Origin: Chrysochromulina parva
Lineage: Eukaryota > Haptophyta > Prymnesiales > Chrysochromulinaceae
Direction: 5' to 3'
Length of the DNA stretch: 30,442 nucleotides
Assembly: GCA_002887195.1 (NCBI GenBank)
Contig: PJAB01000296.1
Coordinates: 1 to 30,442 of the forward strand
Positions 1 to 9,300 of the stretch are shown piece by piece (within the stretch, counting starts at the first letter, position 1; each line of letters begins with the position of its first letter). The notes beneath the pieces are model-generated. The model saw only the letters and a program-made list of their open reading frames with translations. It was not told the origin of the DNA and made no database searches. The position numbers and the translations under genes were made by a program.

Positions 1-1322
1 TGGGCAGCTCGGTGAGCAGAACGACCGTCGTCTTGGAGTGCGCGTACCACAAGTCCAGCGTGCCCAGTGCAAATTTCGCCGCCTGGGCCTGCGCCTCCGT
101 TTTGCTGTCGCGGTAGCGATTGGCCGCGAGCCGCTGGTCCTCGGTACGCTCCTCTTCGGCTATGAGCTCGGCCTCAGTCCACAGCTTGTGATCCTTCTGA
201 AAGAGGGAGGCCCAGTCGAAGAAGACGCCCATGTCGCGGAAGCCGTAGGCCTGGCACACGCCGAGCAGCCCGGAGCGGCGCAGCACGCCGAAGCTTGGGA
301 AGAGGGTCTTCAGCCGTGTGCACAGCAGCCGCAGCTGCTCGCCGTCGCAGTCCGGGTGCCTCGGTTCCAGCCAGCAACTGCGAGTGCACGCGGGGACATG
401 CGGAACGGGTGAGTGGTGGGGCGCCGGCATCGACACAACGATGGGGATTGCATCTCTCAACGACGGGACGTTCGGCGCGCCGTGACGCCTACTATGAGAC
501 GGCGACGATAGGGAGCAGGTCGTCGACGTTGCGCTTGACAAACTTGCACGAGAAGATCTGGAAGAGCAGGCGCAACGCGCGCTTGAACGAATTTCCCTTA
601 CCAAGATGCATCTCGAGCACAACCATCTCGTAAATCGAATAAAAGTCCACGCCGCGCTTCGCCTGCCGTGAGATATCCCGCAGCTCGTCGACGCCGATGA
701 AGGCGGCCTCAGGCAGCTCCTGCCGGCGCGGCAGGACGCCGCCGTATTCTCTGTGCACGTTGCTACCTGGCTGGCCGAGCGCGAGCAGCCACGAAAGGCG
801 CACCAGGCGCACCGGCCGCTCGCTCTCCTTGACGCCGTCGCCCTCGAGCGCTGCCCAGACCTCATCGTGGCCGAGGTAGCGCTGCGCAGCCGCCTGTGCT
901 TCTTCGGAGGAGACGGCAGGGCTCGTACCTCTCGGGTGTGAGAGTGCCACCTCGCGAAGCGATGGGGACGGTTCGAGACGCTCCGATGAGGGAATGCCAC
1001 AGCAGGAGCACAGCCTGATGCCGACGGTCAGGCACAAGAGCGAGAGTGGGAGATAGACAAACTCCACACACAAGACGATTGCACTCACGATGCCCATGAT
1101 CAGGGTCACGGGCAGGATGCACGAGTGGACCGCGCGGGGCATCGCGAACAAGCCGTGCAAGTAGAGGTGCGCCCCGAACATAAAGAGAGGCACTAAGGGA
1201 ATGGCGATGAGCCCGATGAGAGCAATTAGCAGCATGGCCTGGATTACGTAACAGAGGGCGATTTGAATGGATGGCTTCCATGGCAGCGCCGTGCCCGACG
1301 GCGAAACGTGGGCAGAGTGCAT
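1..1322 (-). CDS. Membrane-anchored protein with SYCW...DWASL domain, 5' part (two exons, truncated by window edge)
   Basis: Exons are 1322-493 and 377-1. The first ATG of the open frame is at 1322 (MHSAHVS); the frame extends to 1346 only through a GTG. Residues about 15-110 are strongly hydrophobic and look like two or three membrane helices, followed by Cys-rich VGIRLCSCCG. After a charged linker comes a conserved-looking stretch (AAFIGVDELRDI, YSIYEMVVLEM) and then LLPIVAVSYCWLEPRHPD, whose SYCW motif is created exactly by the splice. Exon 2 continues GYGFRDMGVFFDWASLFQKD-type sequence and LGTLDLWYAHSKTTVVLLTELP. From memory, proteins with this SYCW, DWASL, WYAH and LLT-LP order are numerous in haptophytes and other protists and have no settled function; they loosely recall HET or TIR-like domains, but I see no decisive catalytic residues. 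The C-terminus lies outside the window. Confidence 0.75.
378..492 (-). other. Intron of the SYCW/DWASL gene
   Basis: A 115-bp GT-AG intron on the minus strand. The donor is TCATA|GTAGGC and the acceptor is CACTCGCAG|TTGC. Removing it joins TA to T, giving Tyr, and turns LLPIVAVS-stop into VAVSYCWLEP, which restores a continuous domain. It lacks the TGATGACC repeats seen in the introns at 16-19 kb. Confidence 0.85.
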
Positions 1323-2163
1323 AAGAAAGGGAGGTTCACCGATCACCGAAGAGTGCGTCTGACGAAACTGTACTTTACAGTACCGGAACCGATCTGTGTG
1401 GTCTGTGTGCCTTTGTGCGTCCGCGTGTCCCGTGTGTCCCGTGTGTGTCCCGGCTCCCCCCGGTGTCTTTTTACCGGTACCGAAGATGAGAAGTTCCGTC
1501 TCACGAACATGAATTGTTTGTCTCCAATAGCCCGACGGAAGCGAACCCAGCCCCTGTTGGCGAGTTTCTCTTCTTTGGGGTGGTTAACTAACCTTTCGTT
1601 GGTTACAGGTGCGGTTACAAAAACGCAGCTGGTTACAGATGTTCGTTGCGAGAACACTTGAGCCATGTGGGGAGAGGGCGGACGGCCCCCTCGCGACGCC
1701 TCTTGTTCGGTGGCGTCCACTCGACTCGCCGCGAGCACACGCACCTTCCCCGCCCACCGATGCTCCGACGCGATTCGTGCGCTTCGTGCTTCCGGTTCCG
1801 CCACATATTGGAGGCCTCGGGCCAGGAGGCTGGCATGTGGCATCGAGGTGACGCTGACTGCATCAACGTTGGTCGTCACCAATTTTGAGGTATGAGCGCG
1901 GCGTGCTCGCGTGGCGCGCATCGCAGACGACGTCAACGTCCTCTTGTACGCTTTATTTCCAATTCGGGCTGTTTTGACTATTACCCCAGTGTGGGTCCGT
2001 CCGTTTCGCTCGAACCGAAGACGTCACTGGGGAGAAGTGGGGAGCCGGGACGGCGCGACACACACTTCAACAACGACCGACCTAAAAGACACAGTATTAA
2101 ACAGTCGACGGTGTCGTGTGTGGGACTGCAGCACAGCCATGGTCAACCTTGGTGTCACAGTTC
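1323..2163. other. Intergenic region between two minus-strand genes
   Basis: About 840 bases holding the upstream region of the SYCW/DWASL gene and the 3' flank of the coiled-coil gene at 2164-3084. It contains the GT-rich repeat at 1380-1481. Open frames of 176-197 codons exist on both strands, but they start with non-ATG codons or overlap the neighbouring gene and resemble nothing I know. I call no gene here. Confidence 0.5.
1380..1481 (+). repeat. GT-rich dispersed repeat with GTACCGG ends, copy A
   Basis: Begins GTACCGGAACC and ends CTTTTTACCGGTACC. The core from about 1411 (TTTGTGCGTCCGCGTGTCC, then CCCCCCGGTGTCTTTTTACC) matches the reverse complement of 3097-3165 almost base for base, apart from one extra CCGTGTGT-type unit and single-base changes. 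It lies about 60 bases upstream of the start codon of the SYCW/DWASL gene, in the opposite orientation to that gene. Confidence 0.75.
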
Positions 2164-3084
2164 TCATGTCAGCGTGGCGACTCTCGTGGTCGCTGCCTTC
2201 TTGTCCACGCTGAACGAGGCGCCGTGCAGATTCACCTTTTGTGAGGACGTTTTGCGCGCGCGCGTCTTGTGGGCCCTGCTCTTCCCTGGCTCGCCTTGTC
2301 GCTCGCCATCGCTAGAAGTGCCCACGGCGGCGCGTCCGGTGGAGCGGCCGTCGCCCTCGCGGCGCCCCGACGCGTCGCCACCTGTGGCAGATGCCTCGCG
2401 CGCCTCCTCCTTCATCGATTGAAGCAGGCTCTCAAATGAGAGCTCGCCGCCCTCGCCATAGAGTTCTTCGTCTTCTTCCAGCTGGGCGGTGTCAAAGACC
2501 TCCCCCGTTTTAGTCCGAATGGTCGTCTGCTGCAAGTGCAATAGCAGCTGCTTCCACCCCGCAGACGCATGTAGCCAGTCTGCCTCTGCGTGCAGCAGCC
2601 GCACGTTGACGTTGAGCTTGTCGACTTCTCGCTCGACGTTCTCGCCCTGCGTGATAGCCACAGCCATCTTGCCAACATTTTCGCCACGCTTGTCTGTCCG
2701 CCTCGCCAGCTGCAGCCGCGCATGCGCCCGCCGATGTTGTTGAGCTAGCTGCTCACGTAATGCAAGGGTCTCCTGGGCACGCTGCTCGATGAACACCTCG
2801 TGCTGAATAAGATCCCCCATCTCGAGCTCCTGCTTTATGTTTTTTGCGATCAGCACTCGCCGGCGTGCCTTCAGCTCAGCTGCCAGTTCAGTTTCCGCCG
2901 GTGTGCCATGAATCGCTGGTGTTGGCGAGTTTTTTTCTGCATTGATGGCCTTCCGCCTGAGATCCTTTGCCTCAAGAGCGTCCGCAAGGGATAGCGAAGC
3001 ATCAGGGACGTCGGTGCTGTGTTCGCGCCGCGTAAAGATCATGGGCTCGTCGCTCGTGGCAATGGCTTTTGGCTGAAGCGCCAT
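2164..3084 (-). CDS. Coiled-coil protein of unknown function
   Basis: A 306-residue single-exon frame from the ATG at 3084 (MALQPKAIATSDEP). The same frame runs upstream to 3192 through a GTG, but that stretch is translated repeat DNA, so the downstream ATG is preferred. Residues about 60-190 are rich in Glu, Arg, Gln and Leu with heptad-like spacing (ELAAELKARRRVL, EQRAQETLALREQLAQQ), typical of a coiled coil. A conserved-looking segment near residues 185-230 (LHAEADWLHASAGWKQLLLH) is followed by an acidic stretch (LEEDEELYGEGGE) and a basic, Ser/Gly-rich tail (KTRARKTSSQK). I do not recognise the family. A cytoskeletal or ciliary role is possible from the coiled coil alone, but nothing in the sequence fixes it. 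Confidence 0.65.
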   Translation of the reverse strand: MALQPKAIATSDEPMIFTRREHSTDVPDASLSLADALEAKDLRRKAINAEKNSPTPAIHGTPAETELAAELKARRRVLIAKNIKQELEMGDLIQHEVFIEQRAQETLALREQLAQQHRRAHARLQLARRTDKRGENVGKMAVAITQGENVEREVDKLNVNVRLLHAEADWLHASAGWKQLLLHLQQTTIRTKTGEVFDTAQLEEDEELYGEGGELSFESLLQSMKEEAREASATGGDASGRREGDGRSTGRAAVGTSSDGERQGEPGKSRAHKTRARKTSSQKVNLHGASFSVDKKAATTRVATLT

Positions 3085-3096
3085 AGTTTCGTTACC

Positions 3097-3165
3097 GTAC
3101 CGGTAAAAAGACCGGGGGGAGGTCGGGACACACACAGGACACGCGGACACACAAAGTACCGGTAC
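3097..3165 (-). repeat. GT-rich dispersed repeat with GTACCGGTAC ends, copy B
   Basis: Minus-strand copy of the element at 1380-1481. It is bounded by the palindrome GTACCGGTAC at 3156-3165 and GTACCGGTA at 3097-3105. Its inner end is only 12 bases from the ATG at 3084, so it must lie in the 5' UTR or core promoter of the coiled-coil gene. Confidence 0.75.
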
Positions 3166-3337
3166 AAAGAATCGGGGCGGGCCTGTTCTCACACACGGCC
3201 AGGGTGGGGTACAACTTTCGTGGTGCTTGACGAGTTCGAATCGGTTTCGTTCTCGTTGTGTAAAATATTATCATTTCCCGTTAATGAATTATAAAGACGA
3301 TAATGGAACAAGAATATTTTCTACACCGGCCGACGTT
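3166..3337. other. AT-rich spacer
   Basis: Spacer between the end of the 2222-residue gene and the upstream region of the coiled-coil gene. The part at about 3255-3325 (AAAATATTATCATTTCCCG, AATGAATTATAAAGACG) is the most AT-rich stretch of the window. It probably holds the 3' end-processing signals of the large gene. No gene is seen. Confidence 0.5.
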
Positions 3338-6300
3338 TCAGTTGCCATGTCCCACGAAAACATCGGGTCTCAGGCCGGGTTGCTTCCAGTCGCCGCCTGA
3401 CCACCCAGTCTGGTCGCGCAGCACACGGACGTGGTAGCGCGGTCCGCCTGCGCGTGAGTCAGGAGTCGCGGGCTGCGCGGGCGTCCGCAAGCGAGGCGTG
3501 CCACTCGGGAGCGAGCCGCGCGTCAGCGGAGAGGCGGCGCCCGAGACGGCGCCTGAGCTCGCGCTGGACGGGCCTCCGGCGGCGCTCCCGACGACGCCGG
3601 AGCTGCTGAGGCTCGGAAGGCGCGCCGACGTGAGCGCGAGAGAACGCGCCGTCACGGGCGCCGAGGAGGCGGCACCGCCGTGAATGCCCGAGCGCGCCGT
3701 CACGGGCGCCAAGGAGGCGGCACCGCTGTGCATGCCCGACGAGGGCAGCGGTACCTCAGTTACCGGTGCCTTCACGGGGGGAGGTCGCAGAAAGCTGAGC
3801 GCGTCGGCAGTGGGGGGCGCATCGGTACCGGTAGGCGACACTAGCAGCGCGTGAGAAGGCAACGACGGCTGCGGCGGCGGCAGCTGCGGTGGCGACTGCG
3901 TCGGCAGTTGCGTCGGCAGCTGCTGTATCGGCGGCGCGCTGTGTCGGCCTGCTGTGCGCGTCCGAGGGCTCTGCGGAGCTTGCCAGGGCGTCCGCGCACG
4001 GTTAGATGCGGCCACAGTAGCGGGGTGTGAAGAGCTACTGTGAAGAGCCACAGTAGCGGGGCGGGACTTGGTGCGCGGCGACGCCGGCGGCACTCCAGAC
4101 ACAGGGCCGACTGCGAGCGCGCGGTGGAGCGTCTCCCGTGAACTCCAGTGCTCCACATGGGCGGCGAGAGACGCATAGCTTTGAACCCAGCCAGCCTTGG
4201 TCGTCGGACGCGAGGAGAGGCCAGACTTGGCCGCGATGGCCGCCGCCCTTGCCACTGCTGCATCGGCGGCTGCATCAAAAGGGCCGGTGCCCCTGGCAGC
4301 ATCAAGCAGCGTCCCCCCTATGCCACGTACCGCCACCCTGCCACTGTCGAGCGCCACAGGATCGACTGTGTGAGGCGTGGGCGAGAGCGAGTGGCGTTGA
4401 CGAACCAGTTCGAGCAGAGCATCCGGCGGCTGCTCGGTGGGCGAGATCGGGCGCAGGTGCGCCGCTTCCCATCCTTGCGGCATCAGGCTCGCGGCAGTCA
4501 CGATCTGCCGCAGGGGCGGGCTAGCACCATCGCCTGGCGACGTAGGAACGCGCGGCGACGCAGCCACCCTGCCCAGGTAGGAGGTGGGCGTGGGCAGCCG
4601 CGAGAACTCGTGATAGCCTGCCGGCGAGGGGGTCTCCCGCGGAATCGGCGACAAATGGGACGTACTGGTAGCATATGCATACAGCGGTGGCGATGCGGCT
4701 CGTTGGCGCTCGGAAGAGCCAGAGGCGACCGGCACGCCCTTTGGCGCGCCTGTGTACCCCATCGCGCCCGCGCCCGGTGCGCTGCGCGAGTCGCGCGTCT
4801 CGGGCGTTATCGGCGTCGGGGCGCCGGCCTTGAAGCGTCCGAGCCCGACGAGGCCTGCGGCTGCTTCGTTCTTTGGCTTCGGCGGGGGGCGCAGCGGCGG
4901 CGGCAAGGCCGGCGCCGTGGGCAACATGGAGTCTGGGGGGCGCAGCGGCGGCGGCAAAGCCGGCGCCGTGGGCAACATGGAGTCTGGGGGGCGCAGCGGC
5001 GGCGAGATTGGCGCCGTGCGCAGCATAGAGTCTGGGCTGAGAGACTTGCGTGGCGAGAGGACGATGGCGGTGGGGGCGGTGGGGGCGATGGGGAGGGCGG
5101 TGCGGGTGCCGATGGCGGTGGGGGGAGGGGCGGCGGGCAGGGCGGCGGGGGTTTTGGCGGCCGTGTCCACGGGCTGCGGTGATCCTGCGCCAGGTCGTCG
5201 GCCCGCGCCTGCCCACGACGGTTGCCTCTCCTCCCCCTCCTCGGCGACCACTTTGAGCCTCATCAACGGATCGATCCCGCCCACACGAAACTCGATGGGC
5301 TCCCCGGGGCTCGGCGGGCCCACGAGCGAGCGTAGGTGGGTGTCCAGCTTCAACGGCTGATGCACGCGCTTGCCATCAAGCGCCCGTTGCTCGGACAGGT
5401 CCCTTGTCCGTTTGGCGTCTTGCGCCGTACGCGCCATCCGCGACGAGGTCTTAATGAGCTTCGTGAGCGTCTTGAAGCTCATCCGCTTACGCTTCGCCTC
5501 GGCGGCGTCCGCGTCGGCGGTGCCCACACGGCTGTCAGCGTCTGCGTCCGGTGGAGTGAGCGAGCTCGCGCCACCGAGGGTAAAGCTGCCATCGAGGAAG
5601 CTCGCGTCGGGAGTCGCACGTGCTGTCGGGGCGGCGACCTTGAAGCGTCCGAACCCGACGAGGCCTGCGGCCGCTTCGTTCTTTGGCTTCGGCGGGGGGC
5701 GCGGCGGCGGCGGCACCGGCGCCGTGGGCAACCTAGAGTCTGGGCTAGAACTCGCCTCCTCCTCCGCGGGCGCGACGGCATCTCCCTGATCTCCATCGTC
5801 GCCCTCGGCGGGCGCATCCTCGGCCGTTTCCGCGTCCTCTGCGCCCGCGAAGAGGAGGGACTCGTTCGAAAAGAGCTCCGTCCTCAGCCGCTGCTCGCGC
5901 AACGCTTCCGCCTCGGCCGCAGCGCGCGCCGCCGCCTTCACCGCCGCCGCTTCCGCCGCCCGACATGCTCTCTCCTCGGCCGCTCGCCGATCGGCCTCGT
6001 CTCGCCTTCGTCTCGCCTCAAGGTCGGCCTCCGCCTCGGCGGCCAACCTGGCGAGCCTGGCCGCCTCCTCCGCCGCCCGCCTGGCCGCCTCCTCCGCCGC
6101 CCGACGCCGCGCCGCCTCGTCCTCAGCCAGCCGAGCCAGCCTCACCGCCTCCTCGACCGCCGCCGCCTCCGCCGCCCGCCTCGCCGCCTCCGCCCTCGCC
6201 TCGGCCCCCGCCGCTACGGCCGCCGCCAAGTTGGCCGCTTCGGCCGCCTCCCGAGCCATCTCCGCCGCCAACTCGTCCCCGGAAGCTTGCGCCTGTGCTG

Positions 6301-9300
6301 CGGCCAGCCTCGCTGCCTCCTTGGCCGCTGCGGCATCGGCCGCGAGGCGAGCTGCGTCCTCTGCTGCCTTGGCCGCCGCCGCCTCGGCTGCCGCTCTCGC
6401 CGCCGCCTCTCGCGCCGCCGCCTCCGCCGCCGCCCGCCTGGCCGCCTCCTCCGCCGCCCGCCTGGCCGCCTCCTCCGCCGCCCGACGCCGCGCCGCCTCG
6501 TCCTCAGCCAGCCTAGCCAGCCTCGCCACCTCCTCGGCCGCCGCCGCCTCCGCCGCCCGCCTCGCCGCATCCTCCGCCGCCCGCCTCGCCGCCTCCTCCG
6601 CCGCCGCCCGCGCCGCCGCCTCCGCTGCCGCCTTCTCTGCACTCGAGCGCGCCGCCTCCGCCTCCGCCGCCGCCTTGGCTTCCGCCTCCACCGCCGCCGC
6701 TGCGGCCGCCGGGTCCGCAGCCATCGCGCTCAGGCTCTTCAGCAACTCATCCCCATCCATCTCGTCCAGTGCCTTCGAGTACCCTCCCTCGGGTCCGGGA
6801 AAGCGGCTCGCCCAGCGTGCTCGCCACCACCTGAGCTGCTTCTCGAGCTGCTTCAGCTTCTGCGCTGGACCGGCGAGCTCGTCGAGCGCGCTCCGCAACT
6901 GAGCGTAGCGCGCGTGCGCACGCGCCTTTTCACGCGACAACTCACCCTCGGCCTCCCAGCCCGCGGCCGTGAAGGGTACCAACGGCGCCTCGATGGCCGC
7001 GTCGGCCGCCGCGAGCGCCGTCTCGATCACGCGCACCTCGCCGTGCAACTGCTCGATCTGGCTGCTAATCTGGGCGATCTCGGCCTGCATCTCGTCGAGC
7101 ATCACGCGCGCCGTATTGAGCGCGTCCTCGCTCCCCGCCAGTTGCTCGCTCTGAGCGACGAGCACCGACAGCGTGAACTGCGTCGCGCGTAGCTTGCTCA
7201 GCCGCGCCTCCGCCGTGGCGGGCGCCGCCGCGCCTCTGAGCAGAGCACTCAAGCCTCCCTTGCCTTTGAGCTTCAGCTTCCCGCCGCCCTGGGGACCGTC
7301 GCTGCTGCTGAGCTCGTCCGAAATCGACGCGGCGGTCGCGGCGGCGGCGGCGGCGGCGGCGGCCGAGGCACGTGCGGCCTCGATGGCTTGCAGCAGCTCG
7401 GTGCGGCGTCCTTCGAGGCCAGTCAGCTTGGCCTCGAGCGCGCCCACCTCTTGCTCGAGTGCTCGGCTTCGGAAGTGCTCGGCTTCGGAAGCGTCCAGCC
7501 GCAGCTGGCTTGCTTCGGGTGCTCGGCTTCGGAAGTGCTCGGCTTCGGAAGCGTCCCGCCGCAGCTGGCTTGCTTCGGCTTGCAACCGCGCGCGAGCGTG
7601 CTCGCATTCCGCCGTCCAGCAGCGCGTGTGAGTCTCCACCCATGCATGCAGGCGAGACCAACTCGACGATCCAATCGGACGATCACTCAGAGCGCTCTCG
7701 AGCAGCTTGGAGCGGTGGGCAGACGCACGACGGCCCATGACAGTCAGCATCTCACGCAGTGCCGTTACACTTGCCCCGTCGAGGGGAGCGTCGGCGGCAC
7801 CAGCAGCACCGGCGGCGGCACACGCTGCCGCCGGCGCCGCGCCCCAGACGCGCGGCGGCGGCGGCATCTCCTCCTCGGCGCCTGGACCCTCGGGACCTGA
7901 CGAACCTCGTCGCCCGCCACGGCGCTCAGCTGGCAGCTCGAGGCGCCGTTGCGCGGCCGCCTGCGCGGCCGCCTGCTGCGCCTTGGTCTGTTCGATCTGG
8001 CCAATCTGGCCAATCTCCTGCTCGCGCAGTCTGCCCAGCTGCTCACGGAGCTGCGCTGTGCGCGCAGCGTGCTCCACAGCCGCCTCCTCCCAAAGCTCGC
8101 GCGTCCCTAGAAGCAGGTCGGCGTCGTCGCTGATCGCTGCGCCAAGCTGGCCGATCCTGCCTAGCTGTTCCGCCGTCTTCGCATTCAGACCTAGCTGCTC
8201 CGCCGTCTTCGCATCCACACCCGCCACGGTCGCCGCCGCCGCCTCGGCCGCCGCCTTCTTCTCGGCCGCCGCCGCCTCGGCCGCCGGCTCGGCCGCCGCC
8301 TTGACTGTCGCATTGGCCGCCGCCGCCTCGGCCGCCGCCGTGGCCTTCGTCTTGGCCGCCGCCGTGGCCGCCGCCGCTCGCGCCTCCGCCTCCGCCTTGG
8401 CGGCTGCGGCGGCCGCAGCGGCGCGCGCCTGAGCCTCGGCTGTAACGGCCGCCGCGAGGTCGGCAGGGGCCGCTGTGAATAGGACGGAGCGGGTGGCCTC
8501 TTCGAGCTTCGTCACGGCCTCGAGCAGCTCGAGATGTTCCTTATGGAGCGCCGTGATGAGCGCCGCGCGCTCCGCCGCTGCTGCCCGTGCGTCGCTCGCC
8601 GCCTTGCTCGCCGCCTTGCTCGCCTGCTCCGCCACCGCCGCCGCCGCCGCCTCCGCTGCCGCGGCGGTGGCCTCAGCTGCGAGCTTCTCGCGACGCTCGA
8701 TCTCGCGCCTCGAGATGCAAAGCTCGCTCTCGCGCTCCTCGGCGAGTCGCTGGGACTCCTCGAGCCGCCGGCGCGCCTGCTGCCCGCGCGCCGCCTCGAG
8801 CGCTGCCTCGACCCGCGCCGTCTCCTCCCCGCGCAAGCGGGCATACTCCGCGACCTCTGCCTGCAGCAGTGGCCGGCGGCGCGCGTGGCACTCGCGCTCG
8901 TGCCTCAAGGCGCGCTGCTGCTGGTGCACGAGGGTGAGTGACGTCTCTAGCTGCGCGATCCTCGAACGCTCCGCCTCGAGCTGTGCCGCCTGCTCGCCTA
9001 CCAGCTGACGAACCTTCGCCCTACGTTCTGACGAATCTTCGCCCAGCTCAAGCAGCGCCGTCGCGGGCGGCCCAGCTTCGCCCCTCGCGTTGCCGTCTCG
9101 AGATCGCAGCTCGCCTTCTCGAGATCGCAGCTCGAGGCGCACGAGCTCTGCTTGCAGCAGATCTCGATCTCGCAGGAGCCCGCCCATGAGTTCGAGCTGC
9201 GCCGCGCTCGCCGCCGCCGCCTCCGCCGCGGCCGCGGCCTCGACTGACGCTTCCGCCGCGGCAGCGCCGTCGCGGGCAGCAGTCTCGTAGCCCTGCCGCT

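Noticed and set aside
1..377. Calling the first gene a TIR-domain protein
   Set aside because: The motif order only loosely recalls TIR/HET proteins, and the catalytic Glu context cannot be identified in the available part.
1343..1936. 197-codon minus-strand frame upstream of the SYCW/DWASL gene
   Set aside because: It starts with TTG, includes the GT-rich repeat (translated as HTRDTRDTRTHKG) and shows no domain.
1892..2422. 176-codon plus-strand frame
   Set aside because: Its 3' half is antisense to the coiled-coil gene, and its first half has no protein-like conservation or recognisable motif.
3085..3192. N-terminal extension of the coiled-coil protein (MRTGPPRFFVPVL)
   Set aside because: It starts at a GTG and translates the dispersed repeat. 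The ATG at 3084 gives a cleaner start.
5336..7192. 618-codon plus-strand open frame
   Set aside because: It is the antisense shadow of the Ala/Arg-rich block. Its Arg/Pro-rich translation is what GCC/GCG repeats give in another frame, and its composition has no domain.
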